Shown here: piece after piece, positions 15,849-23,869 of the stretch
How the letters are laid out: each line of letters starts with the position of its first letter
Numbering within the stretch: position 1 is the first letter of the stretch
Assembly: GCA_036268485.1 (NCBI GenBank)
Contig: DATAUC010000043.1
Span: forward strand, 24,134-88,133
DNA length: 64,000 nt
Source of the DNA: Bog-473 sp036268485
GTDB taxonomy: Bacteria > Actinomycetota > Acidimicrobiia > Acidimicrobiales > RAAP-2
Reading direction: 5' to 3'
Program-made: the position numbers and the translations under genes
The notes under the pieces: model-generated
Told to the model about the DNA's origin: nothing
Databases searched by the model: none
What the model saw: the letters and a program-made list of their open reading frames with translations, nothing else

Positions 15849-16709
15849 GTGGAAACACCGTGGCATCTCACTGGTTTTGATGACTGGTTGAGTGGCCGGG
15901 CTGACGCCACCCGCGTTGCCTACTTGAGCGACGTGGCGGCCTTCGTCGACTGGATGGCCCGGGGCGGGATCGACGAGCCCGCCGGGGTCGATCGTCTCCA
16001 CCTCCGGCGTTACCTGGCCTCGCTGGGGACCCGGAAGCTGGCCCGGGCCACGGTGGCCCGTAAGGCGGCTGCGCTGCGCTCCTACTTCGCCTGGTCCCTG
16101 CGGCAGGGTCACCTCGACGCCGATCCGGCCCGCAGCTTGCGCGCCCCGTCGGGGTCCGGGCGCCTGCCCCGGGTCTTGTCGGCCGGAGAGATCGGGACCC
16201 TGCTGGGTGCTGAAGTCGAGGGGCCGACCGGGCTGCGGGACACCGCTGTGCTGGAGCTGCTGTACGCGGCCGGGCTGCGGGTGTCCGAGCTGTGCGGCTT
16301 GGATCGGGACGGTGTCGACCTGAGCGGGCGCACCGTGACGGTGATGGGCAAGGGCGGCAAGCAACGCCGGGTGCCCATGCACGACGAGTGCGTCGGGGCC
16401 ATGCGCCGCTGGCTGGAGGAGGGGCGGGAGGCCATGGCCGGCCCCCCCGAGGCGGTCTTCGTGAACCGGCGGGGCAATCGATTGGGGCCACGCGATGTGC
16501 GGCGCATCCTCGATGCCCGCGCCGCCTCGCCCACGCACCCCCACGCCCTGCGTCACACGTTTGCCACCCATCTGCTCGACGGGGGAGCGGACCTGCGGGT
16601 GGTGCAGGAACTGCTGGGCCATGCCAGTCTGGCCACCACCCAGATCTACACCCACGTCAGCAAGGAGCGCCTGCGCTCGGTGTACGAGGGGACTCATCCC
16701 AGGGCCTGA
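15849..16709 (+). CDS. Site-specific tyrosine recombinase, XerC/XerD family
   Basis: About 286 aa. A SAM-like core-binding N-terminal domain (about 1-90) precedes the catalytic domain with Arg in A-G-L-R-V-S-E-L, Lys in M-G-K-G-G-K-Q-R-R, H-A-L-R-H-T-F-A-T-H, the L-G-H-A-S box, and nucleophile Tyr in T-Q-I-Y-T-H-V. It resolves chromosome dimers. XerC and XerD cannot be separated with only one paralogue in view; the position just before rpsB is common for actinobacterial xerC. GTG 15849 is preferred because a -10 box sits 7 nt upstream; a GTG at 15795 would overlap the divergent gene. Confidence 0.88.
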   Translation: METPWHLTGFDDWLSGRADATRVAYLSDVAAFVDWMARGGIDEPAGVDRLHLRRYLASLGTRKLARATVARKAAALRSYFAWSLRQGHLDADPARSLRAPSGSGRLPRVLSAGEIGTLLGAEVEGPTGLRDTAVLELLYAAGLRVSELCGLDRDGVDLSGRTVTVMGKGGKQRRVPMHDECVGAMRRWLEEGREAMAGPPEAVFVNRRGNRLGPRDVRRILDARAASPTHPHALRHTFATHLLDGGADLRVVQELLGHASLATTQIYTHVSKERLRSVYEGTHPRA

Positions 16710-16735
16710 TCGGCTAAGGTGGTAAGGCCCATCGA

Positions 16736-16800
16736 CCGGTGGGTGGCAGTACCGACCAACACCCGCCGGGGCGCATACCGTGGTCGTCTCAGAAGAGACG
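16736..16800 (+). promoter_or_regulatory. Structured 5' leader of rpsB-tsf (putative S2 autoregulatory RNA)
   Basis: The 128-bp gap before rpsB holds two inverted repeats. A 10-bp stem pairs 16736-16745 with 16760-16769 (one G-T wobble). A 6-bp hairpin CGTCTC-AGAA-GAGACG lies at 16785-16800. rpsB leaders bind S2 and repress translation in many bacteria; whether this is such an element is inference. Confidence 0.4.
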
Positions 16801-16837
16801 CGGCGTCCCGGGGTAAAACCAACTGGAGGAAATACCT

Positions 16838-17692
16838 ATGGCCGTCGTCTCTATGCGGCAGCTGCTGGAAGCCGGGGTTCACTTCGGCCACCAGACGCGC
16901 CGATGGAACCCGAAGATGAAGCGCTTCATCCTGGGCGAGCGCAACGGGATCTACCTGATCGACCTGCGCAAGACCTTGACCGGTATCGAGTCCTCGTACG
17001 CCTACGTGCGTGACCTGGTGGCCGGCGGCGGGACCATCCTCTTCGTCGGCACCAAGAAGCAGACCCAGGGCCCGGTGGCCGAGTACGCCGAAGCCTGCGG
17101 GATGCCCTTCGTCAACCAGCGCTGGCTGGGCGGCATGCTGACCAACTTCTCGACCGTGTCCGGCCGGGTCAAGCGCATGGGCGAGCTGCGCACCATGGAG
17201 GCCGCCGGCGACTTCGCCGGCATGCCCAAGCGGGAGGCCCTCTCGCACACCCGCGAGCTGGAGAAGCTGAGCCGCAACCTGAGCGGCATCGCCGACCTGG
17301 AGCGCCTGCCCAACGCCGTCTTCGTGATCGACACCAAGAAGGAGCACATCGCGGTGACCGAGGCGCGCAAGCTCGGCCTGCCCGTGGTGGCCGTGGTCGA
17401 CACCAACTGCGACCCCGACATCATCGACTACGTGATCCCGGGCAACGACGACGCCATCCGCTCGGGCTCGCTCATGTGCCGGGTCATCGCCGACGCCGTG
17501 GTGGAGGGCCGTTTCATCGCCGAGCACCGCCGCAAGAACGCGCCCGCGCCGGCCGAGGACGCCCCCAGTGGCCCCTCGCCCCGCCGCCAGCGTCCCGTGC
17601 CGGCCCCGCCGGTGGCCGAGGCCGCCCCCGAGGCCGTGGCCGAGCCCCCAGTCGCTGCGCCGGAGCCGGTCGCGGCGGCAGTGGAGGCCTGA
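16838..17692 (+). CDS. rpsB: 30S ribosomal protein S2
   Basis: 284 aa. The uS2 sequence is unmistakable: L-L-E-A-G-V-H-F-G-H-Q-T-R-R-W-N-P-K-M, F-V-N-Q-R-W-L-G-G-M-L-T-N-F, V-V-A-V-V-D-T-N-C-D-P and Y-V-I-P-G-N-D-D-A-I-R-S. A P/A/E-rich tail of about 50 residues extends the C-terminus, as in other actinobacteria. Strong GGAGG upstream. It leads the conserved rpsB-tsf-pyrH-frr set. Confidence 0.98.
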   Translation: MAVVSMRQLLEAGVHFGHQTRRWNPKMKRFILGERNGIYLIDLRKTLTGIESSYAYVRDLVAGGGTILFVGTKKQTQGPVAEYAEACGMPFVNQRWLGGMLTNFSTVSGRVKRMGELRTMEAAGDFAGMPKREALSHTRELEKLSRNLSGIADLERLPNAVFVIDTKKEHIAVTEARKLGLPVVAVVDTNCDPDIIDYVIPGNDDAIRSGSLMCRVIADAVVEGRFIAEHRRKNAPAPAEDAPSGPSPRRQRPVPAPPVAEAAPEAVAEPPVAAPEPVAAAVEA

Positions 17693-17694
17693 TC

Positions 17695-18489
17695 GTGGCG
17701 AACTTCACTGCCAAGGACGTCCAGCGCCTGCGCCAGATGACCGGCGCCGGCATGTTGGACAGCAAGAAGGCGTTGGAAGAGACCGACGGCAACATCGACG
17801 AAGCCGCCCATGCGTTGCGCCTCAAGGGCCTGGCCGGTGCGGCCAAGCGTGAGGACCGCGAGGCCGCCGAGGGAGCTGTCACGGCCGTGCGCAGCGGCGA
17901 TTTCGCCTCCGTGGTGGAGCTGCGCTGCGAGACCGACTTCGTAGCCAAGTCCGACGAGTTCGTGGCCATGGCCGACGAGCTGGGCGCCCTGGTGGCGGCC
18001 AAGGGCGAGGACGCCGTCAGCGAGCTGGCCGACGCCATCGACGGGCTGCGCACGACACTCAAGGAGAACATCTCGGTCGGGCGGGTCAGCCAGCTGGTGG
18101 CCACCTCGGGCCAGGTCGTCGACACCTACGTGCACCAGCAGGCCGGCCGGGGCGTCAACGCCGTGGCCGTCATCGTCGAGGGGGGCAGCGAAGAGCTGGC
18201 CCACAACATCGCCGTGCACATCGCCTTCACCAAGCCGGCCTACCTGAACCGCGACGAGGTGCCCCAGGCCGACATCGAGGCCGAGCGGGTCACCGTGGCC
18301 GAAATCAGCCGCAACGAGGGCAAGCCCGACGCCGCGCTGGAGAAGATCGTGGACGGCCGCATGAACGGGTGGTTCAAAGAGCGCGTCCTCATGGACCAGT
18401 CCTACGTGAAGGACGAGAAGCAGACGATCGCCGGCATGCTCGGCTCGGCTCACATCGTGGCTTTCGCGCAGGTCGTCGTCGGCGGCTGA
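17695..18489 (+). CDS. tsf: Translation elongation factor Ts
   Basis: 264 aa. EF-Ts exchanges GDP for GTP on EF-Tu. The N-terminal UBA-like part has L-R-Q-M-T-G-A-G-M-L-D-S-K-K-A-L, and the core has C-E-T-D-F-V-A-K-S-D-E-F. H-I-A-F-T-K-P-A-Y-L and the C-terminal A-F-A-Q-V-V-V complete the family pattern. GTG 17695 follows the rpsB stop by two bases; the longer frame from 17476 is an overlap artefact. Confidence 0.97.
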   Translation: MANFTAKDVQRLRQMTGAGMLDSKKALEETDGNIDEAAHALRLKGLAGAAKREDREAAEGAVTAVRSGDFASVVELRCETDFVAKSDEFVAMADELGALVAAKGEDAVSELADAIDGLRTTLKENISVGRVSQLVATSGQVVDTYVHQQAGRGVNAVAVIVEGGSEELAHNIAVHIAFTKPAYLNRDEVPQADIEAERVTVAEISRNEGKPDAALEKIVDGRMNGWFKERVLMDQSYVKDEKQTIAGMLGSAHIVAFAQVVVGG

Positions 18490-18503
18490 GGCATATCGAA
18501 GAG

Positions 18504-19223
18504 GTGGGCCAACCGCGCCGGATCGTTCTCAAGATGTCGGGTGAGGCCCTGGCCTCCGCGGCATCCGACGAGACGATCGACGCCGTCACCGTGGAGCGCA
18601 TGGCCAAGGAGATGGTGCGCGCCATGGAGGGCGGCGACCTCGAACTGGCCGTCGTCGTCGGCGGCGGCAACATCTGGCGGGGCACCACCGGCGAGAGCGG
18701 CGGCATGGATCGGGCCACGTCCGACACCATGGGCATGCTGGGCACCGTCATCAACGCGTTGGCCCTGCAGGACGCGCTGGAGCAGCAGGGTCAGCCGACC
18801 CGGGTGCTCAGCGCCTTGTCCATGGCCGAGGTGGCCGAGCCCTACATCCGGCGCCGGGCCATCCGGCACCTGGAAAAAGGCCGCATCGTGGTCTTCGCCG
18901 CCGGCATGGGCAACCCCTTCTTCACCACCGACACCCCGGCCGCGCTCCGGGCGGCCGAGATCGGCGCCGAGTTGCTCTGCAAGGGCACCCACTCCGGCGT
19001 AGACGGCGTGTACTCGGCCGACCCCAAGCTCGACCCCACCGCCACCCGCTACGACGAGGTCTCCTTCATGGAGGTCATCAGCCGCGACCTGCGGGTCATG
19101 GACCTGACCGCCATCACCTTCTGCAAGGACAACAACCTCCCCATCAGGGTCTTTAACCTGATGATCCCGGGCAACATCCCCCGTGCGCTCAGCGGCGAGC
19201 CGATCGGTACGCTGGTCCGCTAA
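18504..19223 (+). CDS. pyrH: UMP kinase
   Basis: 239 aa. Phosphorylates UMP to UDP with ATP; bacterial hexameric amino-acid-kinase family. Motifs: R-I-V-L-K-M-S-G-E-A-L at the N-terminus, V-V-V-G-G-G-N-I-W-R-G, M-G-M-L-G-T-V-I-N-A-L-A-L and K-G-T-H-S-G-V-D-G-V-Y-S-A-D-P. I chose GTG 18504, just before the K-M-S-G-E motif. It lies 15 bases after tsf, and its TAA overlaps the frr ATG (TAATG). Confidence 0.96.
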   Translation: MGQPRRIVLKMSGEALASAASDETIDAVTVERMAKEMVRAMEGGDLELAVVVGGGNIWRGTTGESGGMDRATSDTMGMLGTVINALALQDALEQQGQPTRVLSALSMAEVAEPYIRRRAIRHLEKGRIVVFAAGMGNPFFTTDTPAALRAAEIGAELLCKGTHSGVDGVYSADPKLDPTATRYDEVSFMEVISRDLRVMDLTAITFCKDNNLPIRVFNLMIPGNIPRALSGEPIGTLVR

Positions 19224-19795
19224 TGGAAGACGACGACATGGGGGCCCTGGTCAGAGAGGACACGCGGGAGAAGATGGTCAAGGCCATCGACCACGTGCGG
19301 GTGGAGATGAGCAACGTGCGCACCGGGCGGCCTTCTTCGGCCCTGCTCGAGCCGCTGATCGTCGACTACTACGGCACCCCGACGGCGTTGCGCCAACTGG
19401 CCCAGTTCAGCGTGCCTGACGCCATGCTGCTGGTGGTCTCTCCTTATGACAAGGGTTCGCTCGGGGCCATTGAAAAGGCGATCCAGACTTCGGACCTGGG
19501 CATCAATCCCACCAACGACGGCAGCGTGATCCGCCTGGCGTTCCCACCCCTGACCGAGGAGCGCCGCAAGGAGTTCGTCAAGGTGGTGCGCCACAAGGCC
19601 GAAGAGGGCAAGGTAGCCATCCGCAACCTGCGCCGGGCCGGCCGCCACGAGCTCGATGCCCTGCAGAAGGACGGCGAACTCTCGACCGACGAGCTCGAGC
19701 GGGTCGAGAAGGAACTCGACAAGATGACGCAGGAGCAGGTGGCCGCCATCGACCAGCTGCTGGCCCAGAAAGAGCGAGATCTCCTACAGGTATGA
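19223..19795 (+). CDS. frr: Ribosome recycling factor
   Basis: 190 aa, close to the standard 185. RRF with EF-G splits post-termination ribosomes. Seen: V-R-T-G-R-P-S-S-A-L-L-E, V-D-Y-Y-G-T-P-T-A-L, L-G-I-N-P-T-N-D-G-S-V-I-R-L-A-F-P-P-L-T-E-E-R-R-K and the D-A-L-Q-K-D-G-E-L-S-T-D-E helix. It overlaps pyrH by one base and cdsA by four (ATGA), indicating translational coupling along this array. Confidence 0.97.
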   Translation: MEDDDMGALVREDTREKMVKAIDHVRVEMSNVRTGRPSSALLEPLIVDYYGTPTALRQLAQFSVPDAMLLVVSPYDKGSLGAIEKAIQTSDLGINPTNDGSVIRLAFPPLTEERRKEFVKVVRHKAEEGKVAIRNLRRAGRHELDALQKDGELSTDELERVEKELDKMTQEQVAAIDQLLAQKERDLLQV

Positions 19796-21339
19796 GCGAC
19801 GAATTCGGGGGCAGTGAGGACAGCGGGATAGACGAGGACCCCCCGATCTACCGCTCCGGCCGGGTACGCATCATCGGGGCCGAGCCGGCAGGCAACGCCG
19901 TGCACGCCCCGACCGGGCCGGTGGTCGAAGAGCACCCCGACATGCAGCACTGGAACGACGCCCCCACCGGGCAGGTGCCGGCCATCCTCGACCGCAGCGG
20001 CGACGAGCCGGCGCTGGCCCCGCCCACCTGGCGTGAGGAGGCCACCGACTGGGCCGCCCACGAGGAGCTCTTCGAGCCCTCCATGCTGTCCGACGACCAG
20101 CCCGCCGTGGGATCCATGGTCAACGACAACAACGAGCAGGTCGACATGGAGCGCCAGCCCTGGCACTTCGACCCGCTGGATCTGCCGGGCGACCCGGGCG
20201 ACGAGGACACCCTCTTCATGGCGCCCCCGACCACGGCGGTGCCCACGCCGACGCCACCGCCGACGCCAGCCCCGGCCCCGGCCCGGATCACCTATGTGGC
20301 AGAGCCCGAGCCGGTATCGGTCCCTGACATTGAGTTCGAGCCGGAGTTCGAGCCCCGCTACCAGGCCGAACCCGCCCCGACCGCCTCCATCCCGTCCCCG
20401 GTGGCGGCCAGCCGGCTCAGTCCGCCGACGCCGCCCCAGGCCCGGACCCGCACACCGCGGTCGCCCCGCACCAGCCGGCTGCGTGAGGACGGCCGCAACG
20501 TCAACACCGGCGGGACCGGCGGGCGCAACATGCAGGTGGCCATCGCCTCGGGCGTGGTCCTGTTCCTGGCCGCCCTGCTCTGCTTCAAGGCCGGCAACGT
20601 GGGCGCCCTGGTCATCTCCACGTTGGTGGTGCTGCTCTGCGCGGCCGAGGCCTTCGCCGCCTTCCGCCGGGCCCAGTACCACCCGGCCACCTTGCTCGGT
20701 CTGGTGGCCTCGCTCTCCCTGATGGTCGAGACCTACAACAAGGGCGTCTCCGCCCTGCCCCTCATCCTGGCCATGCTGGTAGCGGTCAGCTTCATCTGGT
20801 ACCTGGCCGGCGTGGAGAAGGGGGCGGACCCCATCGCCGGGCTGACCTCGACGGTGTTCGTCTTCACCTGGATCGGCGGCTTCGGTTCTTTCGCCGCCCT
20901 CATCGTGAGCCCGTCTGTCTTTCCGGATCGCCACGGCGTGGCCTTCCTGCTGGCCGCCATCCTCACCACCGCGGCGGCCGACGTCGGCGGACTGCTGGTC
21001 GGCTCCTCGCTGGGCCGCCACCCCTTGGCCCCCTCCATCAGCCCCAACAAGAGTTGGGAAGGGTTGATCGGCGGCCTGGTGGCCTCCCTCTTAATTGCCG
21101 CCGTGGTGGTCCACTTCATCCACCCCTGGACCCTGAGCAAGGCGCTGATCCTCGGCCTGGTAGTCGGGGTCATTGCTCCGTTGGGCGACTTGGGGCAATC
21201 GATGATCAAACGGCAGATCGGCGTGAAGGACATGAGCCGGCTCCTGCCCGGCCACGGGGGCATCCTGGACCGGTTCGACGGGCTCCTCTTCGTCCTGCCC
21301 GCCACGTACTTCGTGGTCAAAGCGCTGCACTTAGGCTGA
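19792..21339 (+). CDS. cdsA: Phosphatidate cytidylyltransferase with long N-terminal extension
   Basis: 515 aa. The C-terminal half (from about residue 247) is a multi-helix membrane domain carrying the CDP-diglyceride synthetase signature: S-P-N-K-S-W-E-G, then G-D-L-G-Q-S-M-I-K-R and L-P-G-H-G-G-I-L-D-R-F-D-G. It makes CDP-diacylglycerol from phosphatidic acid and CTP. The first 245 residues are hydrophilic, acidic then P/T-rich, and probably disordered; typical CdsA proteins have under 60 residues here. The start overlaps the frr stop. Confidence 0.93.
   Translation: MSDEFGGSEDSGIDEDPPIYRSGRVRIIGAEPAGNAVHAPTGPVVEEHPDMQHWNDAPTGQVPAILDRSGDEPALAPPTWREEATDWAAHEELFEPSMLSDDQPAVGSMVNDNNEQVDMERQPWHFDPLDLPGDPGDEDTLFMAPPTTAVPTPTPPPTPAPAPARITYVAEPEPVSVPDIEFEPEFEPRYQAEPAPTASIPSPVAASRLSPPTPPQARTRTPRSPRTSRLREDGRNVNTGGTGGRNMQVAIASGVVLFLAALLCFKAGNVGALVISTLVVLLCAAEAFAAFRRAQYHPATLLGLVASLSLMVETYNKGVSALPLILAMLVAVSFIWYLAGVEKGADPIAGLTSTVFVFTWIGGFGSFAALIVSPSVFPDRHGVAFLLAAILTTAAADVGGLLVGSSLGRHPLAPSISPNKSWEGLIGGLVASLLIAAVVVHFIHPWTLSKALILGLVVGVIAPLGDLGQSMIKRQIGVKDMSRLLPGHGGILDRFDGLLFVLPATYFVVKALHLG
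21332..21337 (+). promoter_or_regulatory. Putative -10 box of dxr
   Basis: TAGGCT inside the last codons of cdsA, 6 nt upstream of the dxr ATG. It could give a leaderless dxr transcript within the array. Confidence 0.4.
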
Positions 21340-21343
21340 CCTG

Positions 21344-22507
21344 ATGCGCACCGTCAGCTTGTTGGGATCAACAGGCTCGATCGGCACGCAAGCCGTTGAC
21401 GTCCTGCAGGGGGAGTCCGACCGCTACCGCGTGGTGGCGCTGGCGGCCCAGCGCTCAGTCGAGTTGCTGCTGGCCCAGGCCGCCCAGCTGCGGCCCGAGT
21501 TGGTGGTCATCGGCGAGGAGTCGCTCTACGCCACCGTGCGGGACGGCGTGCCGGCCGGCACGGACGTCATGGTCGGCCTCGACGGCCTAGTGGCCGCCGC
21601 CCAGTCAGCCGACGTCGTGCTCAACGCCGTGGTCGGCTTCGCCGGCCTCCCCGTGACCATGGCCGCCCTCGAAGCCGGCAAGCGCCTGGCCCTGGCCAAC
21701 AAGGAGTCGCTCATCGCCGGGGCGCCGGTCGTGCAGAAGGCCCGCCGCACCCCCGGGGCCGAGATCGTGCCGGTCGACTCGGAGCACTGCGCCGTGCACC
21801 AGTGCCTGGCCGCCGTGGACAGCCCGACTTCGGTGGCCCGCCTGCTGCTCACCGCCTCGGGTGGCCCGTTCCGGGGTCGGACGGCGGCCCAGCTCGAGGG
21901 TGTCACGATCGCCGACGCGCTGGCCCATCCCACCTGGTCCATGGGCCCGAAGATCACCATCGATTCCTCCACCCTGATGAACAAGGGCCTGGAGGTGATT
22001 GAGGCCCACGAGCTCTTCTCCATTTCCTATGACCGCATCGACATCGTGGTCCACCCGCAGTCGATCGTGCACTCCATGGTCGAGCTGCGCGACGGGTCGA
22101 CCATCGCCCAGCTCTCCCAGCCCGACATGCGGCTGCCCATCGGCTACGCCCTGGGCTGGCCCGACCGCTCGGCCCAACCGTTCGGCGCCCTGGACTGGTC
22201 GGCCCCGACCACGCTGACGTTCGAGCCGCCCCAACGCGACGTCTTCGGTTGCATCGACCTGGCCTATGAGGCGGGTCGGGCCGGCGGCTCGGCCCCGGCC
22301 TGGCTCAGCGCAGCCAACGAGGTGGCGGTCGAAGCCTTCCTGGACGGGCATCTGCCCTGGCCCGGCATCGCCGCCGTGGTGGAAGAGACGCTGGCGGAGT
22401 GGCGGGACGAGTCGATGGACCAGGTGGAAGACGTGCTGGCGGCCGACGCCGAGGCCCGGGGGCGGGCCCGAGCCGCCGTGGGCCGCCGTACTGCCAGCGG
22501 GGGCTGA
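21344..22507 (+). CDS. dxr: 1-deoxy-D-xylulose 5-phosphate reductoisomerase
   Basis: 387 aa. Converts DXP to MEP with NADPH, the committed MEP-pathway step. The N-terminal Rossmann motif is G-S-T-G-S-I-G-T-Q. The metal/substrate site appears in P-V-D-S-E-H-C-A-V-H-Q, T-A-S-G-G-P-F-R-G and W-S-M-G-P-K-I-T-I-D-S-S-T-L-M-N-K-G-L-E. The classical cdsA-dxr-rseP-ispG order is kept, and ispG of the same pathway follows one gene later. Confidence 0.96.
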   Translation: MRTVSLLGSTGSIGTQAVDVLQGESDRYRVVALAAQRSVELLLAQAAQLRPELVVIGEESLYATVRDGVPAGTDVMVGLDGLVAAAQSADVVLNAVVGFAGLPVTMAALEAGKRLALANKESLIAGAPVVQKARRTPGAEIVPVDSEHCAVHQCLAAVDSPTSVARLLLTASGGPFRGRTAAQLEGVTIADALAHPTWSMGPKITIDSSTLMNKGLEVIEAHELFSISYDRIDIVVHPQSIVHSMVELRDGSTIAQLSQPDMRLPIGYALGWPDRSAQPFGALDWSAPTTLTFEPPQRDVFGCIDLAYEAGRAGGSAPAWLSAANEVAVEAFLDGHLPWPGIAAVVEETLAEWRDESMDQVEDVLAADAEARGRARAAVGRRTASGG

Positions 22508-22511
22508 GCGG

Positions 22512-22517
22512 TAGCGT
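22512..22517 (+). promoter_or_regulatory. Putative -10 box of the site-2 protease gene
   Basis: TAGCGT, 10 nt upstream of ATG 22528. No Shine-Dalgarno is visible between it and the start codon. Confidence 0.35.
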
Positions 22518-22527
22518 TGACAGCGGT

Positions 22528-23847
22528 ATGACGCTGACCGCCAAGGACCCGAGCGCCACCGCTCCCGCACTCCCGCCGGCGGAACCGCCGGTGAACGCCG
22601 GGAACTTCGGGCCCGTGGTCAGGCTCCTGGGGGCGCTGGCCCTCATCACGGCCATCTTCTTGGCCACCGGGCTGGGCGACCTGCTCCTCTTCATCGCCAT
22701 CCTGATCGTCATCGTCATGCTGCATGAGCTGGGCCACTTCGTCACGGCCAAGTGGGCCGGCATGAAGGTGACCGAGTACTTCGTGGGCTTCGGGCCCCGC
22801 CTGTGGTCGGTGCGCCGGGGCGAGACCGAGTACGGGGTCAAGGCCATCCCGGCCGGCGGCTACGTCCGCATCACCGGCTTCACCGTGCTCGAAGACGTGG
22901 CCATCGAGGACGAGCCCCGCACCTACCGCCAGCAACCCTTCTGGAAGCGCATCATCGTGGCCTCGGCCGGCTCGACCGTGCACTTCATCATCGCCTTCGT
23001 GCTGGCCCTCATCATCGCCTTCTCCTACGGCGTGGCGTCCAACAACGTCCAGGTGAGCAGCATCGATCATTGGAACGGCGTGGCCCAGACGCCGGCCCAG
23101 GCCGCCGGCCTGCAGCCGGGGGACACCATCGTCTCGGTCAACGGCCACCGCCTCAGCAGCCCCAACACGTTCACCAACGCGGTGCATGACTCCAAGGGAC
23201 GGCCCGTCAGCTTCACCTACCTGCGGGACGGGCAGACGCACGCCGCCACGGTTACACCGCGCCTCGGGCAGGGGATCTCGGTGGCCGGCGGGATAAAGCT
23301 CAACCCCCACGACGACTACATCGGCGTGGTCCTCACCGGGGCCACCCAGTCGGTCAATCCCCTGTCGGCGGTGAAGGTGGCGGCCGACAACCTGGGCTCG
23401 GCCACCCGGGAAGAGGTGGACGGGGTCATTAAGACCTTCTCGCCCAGCGGCCTGCGCTCGGTGGTCCACCAGGTGACCAACTCCAAGGCGGCCACGCAGG
23501 CGGCCGACAACCCCGACACGGCCACCCGGCCGGTCTCGCTGGTCGGCATCGCCGGCCTGGGCGTACAGGCCCAGAAGGCCGGGCTCGAGGACCTGCTCGA
23601 ACTCCTGATCCTGATCAACATCATCTTCGGACTGCTGAACATGCTGCCCATGCTCCCGCTCGATGGAGGGCACGTCGCCGTGGCGGCCTATGAGTGGATC
23701 CGGACCAAGAAGGGGCAGGCCTACTATCGAGCGGACATCACCAAGCTCTTCCCGGTGGTCTTCGTCTTCCTGGCCTTCCTCAGCATCTTCGTGCTGTCCG
23801 GGGTCTTCCTCGACCTGACGCATCCGGTGAAGAACGTCTTCCCCTGA
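22528..23847 (+). CDS. rseP: Site-2 (RseP/Rip1-type) intramembrane zinc metalloprotease
   Basis: About 439 aa. The first membrane helix contains the zinc motif H-E-L-G-H preceded by V-M-L. A PDZ domain is present in the middle (A-A-G-L-Q-P-G-D-T-I-V-S-V-N-G-H). A late helix carries N-M-L-P-M-L-P-L-D-G-G-H with the third metal ligand Asp. Such proteases release transcription factors by cutting anti-sigma factors in the membrane. ATG 22528 was chosen over the frame start at 22399, which lies inside dxr. A clear relative is mycobacterial Rip1. Confidence 0.92.
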   Translation: MTLTAKDPSATAPALPPAEPPVNAGNFGPVVRLLGALALITAIFLATGLGDLLLFIAILIVIVMLHELGHFVTAKWAGMKVTEYFVGFGPRLWSVRRGETEYGVKAIPAGGYVRITGFTVLEDVAIEDEPRTYRQQPFWKRIIVASAGSTVHFIIAFVLALIIAFSYGVASNNVQVSSIDHWNGVAQTPAQAAGLQPGDTIVSVNGHRLSSPNTFTNAVHDSKGRPVSFTYLRDGQTHAATVTPRLGQGISVAGGIKLNPHDDYIGVVLTGATQSVNPLSAVKVAADNLGSATREEVDGVIKTFSPSGLRSVVHQVTNSKAATQAADNPDTATRPVSLVGIAGLGVQAQKAGLEDLLELLILINIIFGLLNMLPMLPLDGGHVAVAAYEWIRTKKGQAYYRADITKLFPVVFVFLAFLSIFVLSGVFLDLTHPVKNVFP

Positions 23848-23869
23848 CCTCGTGACCTGATCGGACACC

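Noticed and set aside
15849..16709. Tyrosine recombinase as an integrase marking a genomic island
   Set aside because: Sequence and position before rpsB match housekeeping XerC/D; no tRNA, att repeats or phage genes are nearby.
19444..21021. 525-codon minus-strand frame opposite frr and cdsA
   Set aside because: Shadow of coding sequence in the third-position GC-rich register; no family match seen.
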